Positions 1-9,500 of a DNA stretch of 64,000 bases are shown here, piece after piece. The position numbers were made by a program, and so were the translations under genes. The stretch's first letter is position 1. Each line of letters starts with the position of its first letter. The notes beneath the pieces are model-generated. The model saw nothing but the letters and a program-made list of their open reading frames with translations. It searched no databases and was not told the origin of the DNA. Source of the DNA: Saprospiraceae bacterium (lineage in GTDB: Bacteria > Bacteroidota > Bacteroidia > Chitinophagales > Saprospiraceae); assembly GCA_021604865.1 (NCBI GenBank), contig BQJU01000021.1, positions 38,785 through 102,784 of the forward strand. Direction: 5' to 3'.

Positions 1-52
1 GTTTTATGATATAAATAATTCTTGTTTTTTTGTCCAAGTAAAAATAAATGCC

Positions 53-2446
53 ATGGTTACCAGATTTTCTGTATTGTTTATTTCACTGTTGGTGACAACT
101 ACCCTGTTGGCACAAAGTACAATTCAAGGTACCGTAAAGGATATGGATAATCAAGGGGTGTTTTTTGCTACCGTGGCACTCTACCGTACCTCGGATAGCA
201 CCATTGTCAAAGCAAATACCTCAGAGGAAGATGGCAGTTTCGTGCTTAGTGGCATTATGGACGGAGCCTATTTTCTGAAAGTTAATATGTTAGGCTATGC
301 AGATTCTGAAGGAAAACCCTTAACCTTCCCTACTGACCATAACAAATCGGTGGAAGTGACACTGGAAGAAGCCATTACCACACTCGATGAAGTGGTGGTC
401 AAGTCCAGGCTTCCTACCATCCAACAAAAATCAGACCGGCTGATCGTAAATATCGAAAACAGCCTGATTGGTTCTAGTGGTAGCCTATTAGACGCTTTAA
501 AAAATGTTCCCGGTATGATCGTTAGCAGCAGTGGCCTGCAAATGGCTGGTCAAAGCAATATTACCATTCTCCTCAATGGCCGATCTACACAGTACATGAA
601 TATTCAGGAGCTTTTGAAGGATATGCCTGCTGATAATATCAAGCAAGTAGAAGTGATTCATCAACCAGGAGCGGAATTTGATGCGAGTGGTACAGGGCCC
701 ATCATTAATATCATTTTAAAGAAAAATAATACGTTGGGCACCAATGGACGGGCAACACTGCGGGTTGAAAAAGATTACAAATGGCTTTATTGGACCGGAT
801 TGTCCCTGAACCACTACAATAAGGGGCTCAATATAAATGGATATGCCGGCTATTCTCAAAAAGCAGTACAGGAAAGTATGGATATTACCAGAAAGGTAGC
901 TGATGATACCTATACCCAGAGTAGTTTTACCCCGAATGATGCCAGTACTTTCGGAACCAATTTATCGCTTGACTGGGACATTAATGACAAACAACGGTTG
1001 GGTTTTGCTGGCCAGTTTTGGAATTCAATTACGGATCAGGTTCAAACCAGTACCACCAATATAGACTACCAGGATAACAGCCTTGAAGACCTGAGTCTGG
1101 CCACCGATAATACGCGTGATGGCTCCTGGAATTATTTTGCCCTCAGCCCTTATTATTCGATCGTTTTTGATACATCTGCTCACAAATTGGATATTGACGT
1201 GAACTTATTCAGCATGGATTCGGATGCGACCAATACCCTCCTTACCCAGAATGTCAAAGACCCTAGCAATTTTTTTGCAGGTAAGCGTTTTGACCAGCCG
1301 GGCGACACAAAAATTGCAGCCATTAAAGTGGATTATTCCAAACCACTCTCTGCTTCTTTCTCATTGGATGCCGGGCTGAAATATAGCATTGCCAATCTGG
1401 AAAACAACCTGGGCGTATTTGATGAAACGGTGGAAGGCATGTGGATAAAAAATGCCGAACAGAGTAATCTATTTACATTTGAAGAAGACATTAAGGCCGC
1501 CTATATGAAGCTAAACTTTGCTTTGGCAGGTTGGACCGGATCAATGGGATTACGTTGGGAAGATAGTTACTCTCTGGGTAAGTCCGTTTCGCTTGGGACT
1601 ACACTGGATCGACGGATTAACAAACTTTTTCCAAGTTTCAGCCTACAACGGCAAATAGCTGGCCCGATTGGTGCATCAGTGGCCTATAGCTATCGCATAG
1701 ACCGCCCGGGATACTCCAGTCTAAATCCTTTCACAACAAGTTTAGACCCCTTTACCGGCTTTAGAGGAAACCCGATATTGATACCCGCACTGACACATAG
1801 CATGAAACTAAATCTGCTTTGGGAAAATTATCCCTTTCTAACTGCAGAATACAAACTGATCAATGATCCATTGGTAGAAGTGACGGAACAAAATGATGAA
1901 ACGGGAGAAACATTCCTTCAAACCCTTAACCTGAATCAACAGCGACTTTTTAATATTCAAATGTTTGTGCCCCTCGAATATATTCTGGGTAATGTACCCG
2001 GCTATATAGGTGGAATTTTAAACTATAATGAATATGATTCCGAATATTTGGGTCAGCGATTTAACCCGAGCCGCTGGACTTATACCCTATTTATGCGAAC
2101 CGGTTTTACCCTTCCCGGAAAGATCAGAACCGAGATCGTTGGGTCGTATGTTAGCGGCGTGCTGGACGGAATCGTTAATCTGGAACATTTTTATCGGATG
2201 GAGATCAGCTTTGGAAGAAAATTCCTAAACGACCGATTGGCCATCCAAATAGGTATTGATGATATTCCTTATCGGTTTAGACACGGAAAGATAAAATACG
2301 CCAATATGGACATTGATATACTAGATAGCTGGTATGTTCGTGAAATTAACCTGAATATAGCCTACCAATTTGGAAATCGCTTTTTGAAAGAAAAGCAACT
2401 GCGCAAATTAAGTGCAGAAGAAGAAATTAACAGGACACAGAATTAG
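53..2446 (+). CDS. TonB-dependent-receptor-like outer-membrane beta-barrel protein
   Basis: The 797-residue product starts with a signal peptide (basic residues, a hydrophobic run, cleavage probably after LLAQS near residue 22), which supports the ATG at 53. Residues ~23-110 form a CarboxypepD_reg-like beta-sandwich (IQGTVKDMDNQGVFFATV start). Residues ~110-225 form a plug-like domain (TLDEVVVKS, ALKNVPGM, GPIINIILKK). The rest is a beta-barrel rich in alternating aromatic strands. This architecture is typical of Bacteroidota outer-membrane receptors of the OMP_b-brl_3 type. No substrate can be read from sequence. The gene lies directly upstream of the peptide exporter and NRPS genes, so uptake or outer-membrane passage of the peptide is possible. 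However, a terminator hairpin separates it from the next gene, and it may be an unrelated neighbour. No SusD-like partner follows. Confidence 0.85.
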   Translation: MVTRFSVLFISLLVTTTLLAQSTIQGTVKDMDNQGVFFATVALYRTSDSTIVKANTSEEDGSFVLSGIMDGAYFLKVNMLGYADSEGKPLTFPTDHNKSVEVTLEEAITTLDEVVVKSRLPTIQQKSDRLIVNIENSLIGSSGSLLDALKNVPGMIVSSSGLQMAGQSNITILLNGRSTQYMNIQELLKDMPADNIKQVEVIHQPGAEFDASGTGPIINIILKKNNTLGTNGRATLRVEKDYKWLYWTGLSLNHYNKGLNINGYAGYSQKAVQESMDITRKVADDTYTQSSFTPNDASTFGTNLSLDWDINDKQRLGFAGQFWNSITDQVQTSTTNIDYQDNSLEDLSLATDNTRDGSWNYFALSPYYSIVFDTSAHKLDIDVNLFSMDSDATNTLLTQNVKDPSNFFAGKRFDQPGDTKIAAIKVDYSKPLSASFSLDAGLKYSIANLENNLGVFDETVEGMWIKNAEQSNLFTFEEDIKAAYMKLNFALAGWTGSMGLRWEDSYSLGKSVSLGTTLDRRINKLFPSFSLQRQIAGPIGASVAYSYRIDRPGYSSLNPFTTSLDPFTGFRGNPILIPALTHSMKLNLLWENYPFLTAEYKLINDPLVEVTEQNDETGETFLQTLNLNQQRLFNIQMFVPLEYILGNVPGYIGGILNYNEYDSEYLGQRFNPSRWTYTLFMRTGFTLPGKIRTEIVGSYVSGVLDGIVNLEHFYRMEISFGRKFLNDRLAIQIGIDDIPYRFRHGKIKYANMDIDILDSWYVREINLNIAYQFGNRFLKEKQLRKLSAEEEINRTQN

Positions 2447-2463
2447 TAGAATTGTGCAGAGAT

Positions 2464-2490
2464 GGGGCCATAATTGGCCTCCATTTTTCT
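2464..2490 (+). terminator. Rho-independent terminator after the outer-membrane receptor gene
   Basis: The arms GGGGCCA (2464-2470) and TGGCCTC (2475-2481) form a 7-bp stem with one G-U pair around a TAAT loop. They are followed by CA and then TTTTTCT. The hairpin lies 18 bases after the receptor stop codon. It should separate the receptor transcript from the exporter/NRPS operon. The remainder of the 2447-2615 gap is A/T-rich and probably holds the operon promoter, but I could not place a convincing Bacteroidota -7/-33 pair. Confidence 0.7.
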
Positions 2491-2615
2491 CCCCTTAATC
2501 CCTGCACTACGCGCTAAAAATTCCATCATTTATTTTCGATTTAGTTCGTTTACCTGCTCCCGAGAGAAACAGGTGAATCAAAATCCTATTTTATTTAAAC
2601 ATCTGAATTTATAAT

Positions 2616-4292
2616 ATGAATATTTTAAATATTCTAAATAAGCGATCCCGGTTTTTCTACGTTTTCCTTGCTTTTTTTGGTATCATCAATAGTACGATGG
2701 CTTCCAGCATTTTGTATTTTATCAATACCAAGCTGGTAGGCAATCCACTTCCATTTTTGGACCAGTACGATTTGGAAATTTTTGCTGGGATACTCCTGTT
2801 CTCCTTATTGGTGAGCTACCGGTTTGAAATGTATATGATCGGGCTAACCGAACGCATAGGCGTGGATATGCAGAAGTACATCTTCGAATATCTAAGGTAT
2901 TCGGATTATGAGCGGTATCTGAAACTATCAGAAGAGAAAGTGCGGACAGCATTCATGGATGTCAGCAAGTTACAGTCTATCCCTCATACCTATGTAGCGG
3001 TGCTCAACAACCTCATATTGGTGGTGACGGGTATTACATATCTGTTTATAACCAATTGGGTAGCTGCTTCCATGCTTTTGTCGATCATCGGCATTACAAC
3101 GGCTTATTTTCTTTATGAATTCAAGTCGATCCAGGCCGATAAAAATAAAGTTCGAGATCTGGTGGATGTTTTTATCCGGATTTTGAACGATTTTTTACGG
3201 GGATTTCGGGAGTTAAAAATGAGTGTTAAACGCAGCGACAATATCTTCGCCAAATTTGTCATAGTCCAGTTGACAGATATCATGTTATTGAAACTGAAAT
3301 ACCTGTCCAAATACATCCTGAACAGGATCCTGGGGCGTTATTCGATTTACTTGATTATTGGCGTTATTTTATTTGTCCTGCCCGGTGTGGCCAATCTGGA
3401 CGTCAAATCCATGATGGTTTTTATTACTACGGCATTGTTTATTGCTGGGCCGATCAGTGATTTGATCACCCAATCTGACGCTTTGAGTAATATAGCCATT
3501 TCTGTGAATCGTCTGGATGAGTTTGAAAAGGTATTAAAAGCGAATATGCCTCCTAAGGAGGGCTTAGAAAAATTGCCTGTTTTCTCCGAGCCTTTCAAAA
3601 ATATCCGCCTAGAAAACATTGAATTTGAATACCTCAACAGGGATAAGGCTTCCAATTTCAAATTGGCTCAATTGAATTTGAAAATCGAGAAAGGAGACGT
3701 CATTTTTATAACAGGTGGCAATGGAAGTGGAAAAAGTACCTTCATCAATTTGCTCACTGGATTGTACCGGCCTACAAAAGGTCATATTTATTATAACGAC
3801 CATTTAATAGAAACGGATCATTATCCGAATTATCGGAATTTGCTCTCCTGTGTTTTTGCCGATAATTATCTATTCACCGAAAACTACGATGATTTTGATA
3901 TCGGCGAGGAGAATGAATATTTCTTCGAGCTTCTCGAACAAATGCAGCTTCGGAATGTGATCCATATTGACAAGGAAAACAATAGGGTTGGAACTTCCCT
4001 GTCAAAAGGCCAGCAGAAGCGGTTGGCGTTGATTTTTGCTTTGATGGAAGGAAATGAATTTTTTGTATTTGACGAATGGGCTGCGGAACAAGATCCTTCT
4101 TTCCGAAAATACTTTTACCGCACCATTATCCCCCAGCTAAAAGCTATGGGTAAAACGGTGATCGCCATTACACATGATGATGCTTACTTCGATTGTGCAG
4201 ACCGTATTATCAAGTTTGAATTTGGTGTGATCGTTAAAAACGAGATGCTTCCCGAGAAACTTCACGCACTCGATGTAGAGGTGGAAAGCTAA
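2616..4292 (+). CDS. Cyclic-peptide ABC exporter, SyrD/PvdE type (fused TMD-NBD)
   Basis: The 558-residue protein has an N-terminal membrane domain with about six hydrophobic segments (the first near residues 13-35) and a C-terminal ATPase. Walker A is GGNGSGKST near residue 367. The signature is LSKGQQKR near 463, in place of the usual LSGGQ. Walker B is FFVFDEW near 483, followed by AAEQDP, and the switch His is in ITHDD near 520. FDEW-AAEQDP after Walker B and the LSKGQ-type signature are hallmarks of the SyrD/PvdE family, which moves NRPS peptides across the inner membrane as a homodimer. As the first gene of the biosynthetic run, it is the likely exporter of the peptide or lipopeptide to the periplasm. 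A general lipid/MsbA-type exporter is less likely because of these motifs. Confidence 0.9.
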   Translation: MNILNILNKRSRFFYVFLAFFGIINSTMASSILYFINTKLVGNPLPFLDQYDLEIFAGILLFSLLVSYRFEMYMIGLTERIGVDMQKYIFEYLRYSDYERYLKLSEEKVRTAFMDVSKLQSIPHTYVAVLNNLILVVTGITYLFITNWVAASMLLSIIGITTAYFLYEFKSIQADKNKVRDLVDVFIRILNDFLRGFRELKMSVKRSDNIFAKFVIVQLTDIMLLKLKYLSKYILNRILGRYSIYLIIGVILFVLPGVANLDVKSMMVFITTALFIAGPISDLITQSDALSNIAISVNRLDEFEKVLKANMPPKEGLEKLPVFSEPFKNIRLENIEFEYLNRDKASNFKLAQLNLKIEKGDVIFITGGNGSGKSTFINLLTGLYRPTKGHIYYNDHLIETDHYPNYRNLLSCVFADNYLFTENYDDFDIGEENEYFFELLEQMQLRNVIHIDKENNRVGTSLSKGQQKRLALIFALMEGNEFFVFDEWAAEQDPSFRKYFYRTIIPQLKAMGKTVIAITHDDAYFDCADRIIKFEFGVIVKNEMLPEKLHALDVEVES

Positions 4293-4347
4293 GCAATATT
4301 ATTTTTTAGTCTTTGGACTTACAGCAAGTCTACATAATATCCCTTCA

Positions 4348-5610
4348 ATGAGAAGAGTTGTCGTAACGGGTTTGGGTGTCCTTGCTCCTAATGGCCGCAA
4401 TGTTGATGATTTTTTAGATTCATTACAAACGGGTAAATCCGGCATTAGATATCTTGAGAAGTTAAAAGAGCTCAAATTTAGATGTCATGTAGCGGGTATA
4501 CCCGAGATGGATGAATCTGTATTGAAGCACTTCTTTTCGGATGCTGCTTTTCAGAACATTGTCAGCCTGAGTATCAAATACGGCTGTATTGCCACCCAAG
4601 AAGCGCTTTTGGATGCCAATTTACCGATCAATCCCGAAGAAACCGATTGGGATATGGGTTGTGTATATGGGCATTGTATTGGTGATTTCCTCGCGATGAA
4701 AGAGATGATTACTCATGTGGATGCCGGTAGGTGCAGAAATATGGGTTCCAAGTTCACCTCTCAGGCTATGAATAGTGGTCCGGCTGCCATGCTTACGCAA
4801 TTGTTTGGCCCTGGAAGTCGGGTGATTACCAATTCTTCAGCTTGTTCAACAGGTACGGAAAGTATCCTCATGGCTTATGAACTAATCAAAAGCGGAAAGG
4901 CCCTCCGGATGATTGCCGGTAGTGCAGAATCCGCTAATGAATATACCTGGGGTGGATTTGATTCTATGCGTGTGCTATCGGCAAAATACAATGATCAGCC
5001 CGAGCAAGCCACGCGCCCATTAAGTGCCAGCTCCTGTGGATTTGCACCCGGATCGGGGGCTGCCACCCTTATTCTGGAAGAACTGGAATCTGCACAGGCA
5101 AGAGGGGCAAAAATTTACTGCGAAATTAAGGGTGGCGATTACAATAGCGGCGGACAACGCAATGGAGGCTCCATGACCGCTCCAAATGTAGAAGGGGTAC
5201 AAAGGTGTATCAAAAACACCCTCGATGATGCAAATATAAAACCCCAGGACATTGACCTCATCTCAGGCCATCTTACAGCAACATTTGCTGATAAAATAGA
5301 GGTCAACAATTGGGTCAGTGCATTAGGGCTAGGCCAATCAGACTTTCCTCATATCAATTCTATGAAATCCATGACGGGCCATTGTGTTGGCGCTGCCGGA
5401 TCTATAGAATCGGTGGGAGCCATTTTGCAAATGCAACACAGTTTTATTCATCCAAGCCTCAATTGTGAGGATCTCAATCCGGAAATTGCCGATATGATCG
5501 ATCCGGAATGTATACCACATCATCGTATTGATAAGGCATTGAATACCGTGATTTCTGCAAACTTTGGCTTTGGTGATGTTAATTCCTGCATCGTTTTTCA
5601 AAAAATCTAG
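4348..5610 (+). CDS. Beta-ketoacyl-[ACP] synthase (KAS II/FabF-like)
   Basis: The 420-residue thiolase-fold condensing enzyme begins with RRVVVTGLGVLAPNG. The active-site Cys166 sits in SSACSTGT, the first His308 in GHLTATF (family usual GTSTP-like), Lys340 in MKSMTG and the second His345 in SMTGHCVGAAG. The Cys-His-His triad is therefore intact. The GHLTATFADK segment departs from the HGTSTPLND consensus, which points to a specialised KAS rather than the housekeeping FabF. It lies 29 bases before a free ACP gene and upstream of a starter-type condensation domain. The likely role is to make or extend a fatty-acyl starter on that ACP. No ketoreductase or dehydratase is seen here, so those steps would be borrowed from primary metabolism. 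The role is inferred and the family assignment is secure. Confidence 0.88.
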   Translation: MRRVVVTGLGVLAPNGRNVDDFLDSLQTGKSGIRYLEKLKELKFRCHVAGIPEMDESVLKHFFSDAAFQNIVSLSIKYGCIATQEALLDANLPINPEETDWDMGCVYGHCIGDFLAMKEMITHVDAGRCRNMGSKFTSQAMNSGPAAMLTQLFGPGSRVITNSSACSTGTESILMAYELIKSGKALRMIAGSAESANEYTWGGFDSMRVLSAKYNDQPEQATRPLSASSCGFAPGSGAATLILEELESAQARGAKIYCEIKGGDYNSGGQRNGGSMTAPNVEGVQRCIKNTLDDANIKPQDIDLISGHLTATFADKIEVNNWVSALGLGQSDFPHINSMKSMTGHCVGAAGSIESVGAILQMQHSFIHPSLNCEDLNPEIADMIDPECIPHHRIDKALNTVISANFGFGDVNSCIVFQKI

Positions 5611-5639
5611 TTTTATCACCTTCATAAAACCTTGTAAAG

Positions 5640-5894
5640 ATGAGCATTGAAAATTCTTTCCAAAATGTAAAAAAGTTGATCCTTCCCTATCTTGAAGATG
5701 ATTCTTTAGCTGATTCCATCGAGATGGATTCTGACTTTATCAAAGATTTAAAAATTAACTCCGTCCATATTGTCGATTTTGTCATCGACTTAGAAAATGC
5801 TTATGACATTGTAGTTGATGACGATACCCTCTCAAAGCTATCCACCGTGAGAGAAGTTATTGACATCCTGGAAGCACGAAAGCCTGTAATTTGA
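5640..5894 (+). CDS. Acyl carrier protein (stand-alone)
   Basis: This is an 84-residue acidic helical carrier protein. The phosphopantetheine attachment Ser41 lies in DLKINSVHIVDFVIDLE, matching the ACP pattern (D-L-x-x-x-S-h-x-h-V-x-h-h-x-x-h-E) with Asn in place of the usual Asp before Ser. The size is normal for an ACP. It follows the KAS gene and overlaps the phosphopantetheinyl transferase gene, so synthase, carrier and activating enzyme look co-translated. The likely role is to hold an acyl chain for transfer to the first NRPS condensation domain. A peptidyl carrier role is less likely because no GGHS/GGDS core is present. Confidence 0.85.
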   Translation: MSIENSFQNVKKLILPYLEDDSLADSIEMDSDFIKDLKINSVHIVDFVIDLENAYDIVVDDDTLSKLSTVREVIDILEARKPVI

Positions 5895-6538
5895 TTGGCA
5901 ATGATATCGTAGCTGTCCAGCAAGGGAAATCCTTCAGAAGACTGGAGCAATATATGCGTCGGATTTGTGAAGACAGTGAAAAAACACTTCAGATCGACCT
6001 TCACCCTGCTATGCTTTTAGCACTGACATGGTCTATCAAGGAAGCTGCTTTTAAATATTGCCGGAGGAGCTACGATATCAAATTTTATCCTAAAAAATTC
6101 CAAATTTCCCGGATTAAAGGGCTTGAATTGTTACAAAGCAAAAAATGGAACCGTTCTCCAAAAATACAGCATCGGGGATTTGCGGATTTACCTCATCTGA
6201 ATATACAAATTGAATCCGAGTTCGGGACCCTGCTAGGTAAAACGATAGGCTGCGAAAATTATATACATTCCATTGTTAGCCAGGATAAAGATTGTTTTAG
6301 TGCGGTTCATTGGGGAATTGTCGAGATAGGTTCTCCCCTATACAAACATCAATCCAGGGCCGTACGCATCCATGCATTGCGCCATTTTAAAAATTTCACC
6401 AACCAGTCTGGTCCCGAAGGTTTTGAATTTATAAAAAACGAGAACAACGTACCGGTTTTATATATCAATGGTCAGCAAAGTCCATTGGCTTTTTCTTTTT
6501 CACACCATGATCAGTTTGTCGCTTATGCCTGGTGTTGA
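5891..6538 (+). CDS. 4'-phosphopantetheinyl transferase
   Basis: The 215-residue protein opens with IGNDIV (Asp5, predicted Mg2+ ligand) and carries WSIKEAAFK at residues 47-55 (Glu51, metal ligand). These are the two diagnostic motifs of phosphopantetheinyl transferases. It would convert the apo ACP and the many NRPS T domains to holo form using CoA. The start is an unusual TTG at 5891 that overlaps the TGA stop of the ACP gene (TTGA). I chose it because the family motif IGNDIV follows immediately, and no ATG lies nearby in frame before the motif. The overlap suggests translational coupling. The C-terminal half (about 130-215) is less conserved. Confidence 0.85.
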   Translation: MIGNDIVAVQQGKSFRRLEQYMRRICEDSEKTLQIDLHPAMLLALTWSIKEAAFKYCRRSYDIKFYPKKFQISRIKGLELLQSKKWNRSPKIQHRGFADLPHLNIQIESEFGTLLGKTIGCENYIHSIVSQDKDCFSAVHWGIVEIGSPLYKHQSRAVRIHALRHFKNFTNQSGPEGFEFIKNENNVPVLYINGQQSPLAFSFSHHDQFVAYAWC

Positions 6539-6563
6539 TTTTGTTAAAACACGTCAAGAATAA

Positions 6564-9500
6564 ATGTTTCATTCGAACGATTACATACCCATGCAGCCCG
6601 CTCAACTGGAGTATTACTTCGACCAGATGAGAGATCCACATAGCCCCCACTATAATATTGGCGGTTATGTTGATATGGTTGGGCTATTGGACTACGACAA
6701 GATGGTGGCGGCCATCCAGGCAATGGTAAATGTTTTCGATATTCACAAGGTCTCTATTGAAACGCCAGCCGATAAACCTCTTTGGCAATACGATTCCACT
6801 CCGAATGAATCAGACATTCGCTACTTCGATTTCAGTGCAGCTGCCGATCCGGAGGTACACGCCCAAACCTGGATGAAAGAACGATTCAACCAATCTTTTG
6901 ATCTAACAAAGGGGCCGCTATGGGAGACCGCCCTAATTCGCACAGCTCCTGACCGGGTAAAACTCTTTTTGAGGTACCATCACTTGTTGACCGATGCATT
7001 TGGGTTTACTATTGGCATAAAGTTCCTCGCGAAAAAATATTCCGAATTATTACGAGGAATCGACCAGGAATCTGGACAGAAATCTTACCTGGCGGAAATC
7101 CTTAAAACTCAGGACTACCTATCTTCCGAAAGATATACAAAGGATTTACAATATTGGCTCAACCAGTTTGATAATATTCCCACACCAACCCTAAGCAAAA
7201 AACACACTACAACGGGTTCGGCAACCACAAAGGCGGGTAGAACGGTCTATATTATTTCTTCGGAAAGGCGGGACCATTACATGGCTCTCAGCGAAAGCAT
7301 GGGGAGTAGCATTCACCATTTGTTGCTGATGGCTTTGTATATTTATTACGGTCGTATCCGGACGGAAAAAGAAATGATTTTTGGCTCTACGATCTTTAAA
7401 AGAAGAAAAGAACAGTGGGAAACATTTGGGTTATTTGCCGGAGCGTTGCCCTTTAAAATGCACTATAATTCCTCCCTTTCTCTATCGGAATTAGCGAAAC
7501 AGGTTAAATCGCAGTTATTAAAAGATTATCGCCACCAGCATCTGCCGGTCAGCCATTTGAATCGGGAATTGAACCTGATTCAGCGTGACCGGGATATGTT
7601 ATTTGAAATTATCGTTAATTACCTCCTGGTCGATTTTGGTACTGAATTTGAAGACCAAAAGACCGAAATTATTGATTTGGCCAGTGATCATTCCAATGTT
7701 CCGATGATGTTGTGGTGGAGGGATTATAACACTCAGCGCAACATGGAACTGCGGGTTGATTTCAACCTGGCTTATCTGCAAAAAGAAGAAGTATCCCTAC
7801 TGCTGGATCGGTGGTTTTATATCATGGATCAGTTTGATGCCAATTCCGGGGAATCCATTGCGGAAATTGATATTATCCCTCCTACTGAAAAAGAACTATT
7901 TAAAAGTTTTAATCAAACGGAGGCAATTTCCGTTGATGAAGGAAATCTTATTCAGCAATTTGAAAAACAGGCAAAAGAGACACCTCATCAGCCTGCAGTG
8001 AAGAGCGAAAAGGAGGTCTTAAGTTATGATGAATTAAATCGTCTGGCCAATCAGATTAGTGCTTTCCTGATTCAGCAATACCATATTGAAAAGGAGGAAA
8101 GCGTGGCGATCCAATTGCATAGAGGTCCCTGGATGATTGCTTCCATATTGGGGGTACTAAAATCAGGCGCAGCATACCTACCCCTTGATTTGGACACCCC
8201 CAAAGATCGCCTTCACTATATCCTGGAAGACAGCTCTTGTAAAATAGTATTGGATGAGGTTGTATTAGAGCAGTTTCGCAAGCAACAAACGACCTTCAAT
8301 GAAAACAACCCCAATACTTCTATTCAACCGGAGCACCTTGCTTATATCATTTATACTTCCGGGTCAACCGGAAAACCCAAGGGGGTGATGATTGAACATC
8401 ATAATTTGTTGGACTACGCCACTACTTTTAAAAACCATTTTTCCCTGGCTCCTGATGATGTGGTCTTACAACAGGCAAGTATTGCCTTTGACACTTCTAT
8501 TGAAGAAATCTTTCCTGTCTTATTATCGGGAGGAACCTTGGTTGTTGCAAAAGATCCAAAGGACCTGGAAGGGATGTTACAAGCGTGTGAGACTTATGGG
8601 GTTACTTTGCTCAGCACCAATCCCTATATACTTGATTATCTCAATGACGTCCATACAAATTATCAATTCAATTTCAGGGTGTTGATCAGTGGCGGTGATG
8701 TGCTAAAGCCGGCACACCTCAACAATCTATATAAAAAATACAGTGTTTTTAACACCTATGGCCCTACCGAGAGCACCGTTTGTGCTACTTATCACAAAGT
8801 CGAGCTATTGGAGCCTTTGATCCCCATTGGTACGGCTATCAGAAATCGTCAGGTATACATTTTGAAACCAGGCACTACCCAGCAACAACCACTAGAAGTA
8901 GAAGGTGAAATTTGTATTGCCGGGCAGGGAGTGGCCAGAGGTTATTTGAATCGCCAGGATCTTACAGACCAGCAGTTTGTTTCGAATCCTTTTTCCAATG
9001 ATCCCAATGCGCGCATGTATCGCACGGGAGATTTGGGGTATCAAAGGAGGGATGGAGTCATTGGCTTTACCGGCAGGATGGATGATCAGGTAAAAATTCG
9101 GGGTTTCCGTATTGAATTGGGGGAAATAGAGTCTGTTATTGCAGTCTCAGGAATTGCTCGACAGTGTGTCGTAACGGCAATAGATGACCATCATGGCAAT
9201 AAACAATTAGTCGCTTATATCGTACCACAAGGGGATTTTGATAAAGCTGAAATACAGCAAAAGTTAGCGCGTCAACTTCCCGCCTATATGGTGCCTTTGT
9301 TTATTTTGGAATTGGCTGATCTTCCGCTTACCAGCAATGGCAAAGTGAATAAAAAAGCCTTACCTCAACCCAATACTTCCGAATGCCAGGAGGCAAATTT
9401 TGTTGCGCCAAAAAATTTGCTGGAAACGCAGTTGCAAAATATTTGGCAGGAAGTACTCGGTCTGCCAAAAATCAACGTCAATGCCCACTTTTTTGATTTG

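Noticed and set aside
53..2446. SusC-type polysaccharide uptake receptor
   Set aside because: The length (797 residues) is short for SusC and no SusD-like lipoprotein gene follows.
2447..2615. Bacteroidota-type promoter (TTTG / TAnnTTTG) before the exporter
   Set aside because: Only loose matches were found in A/T-rich DNA, without convincing spacing. It is plausible by position but not supported.
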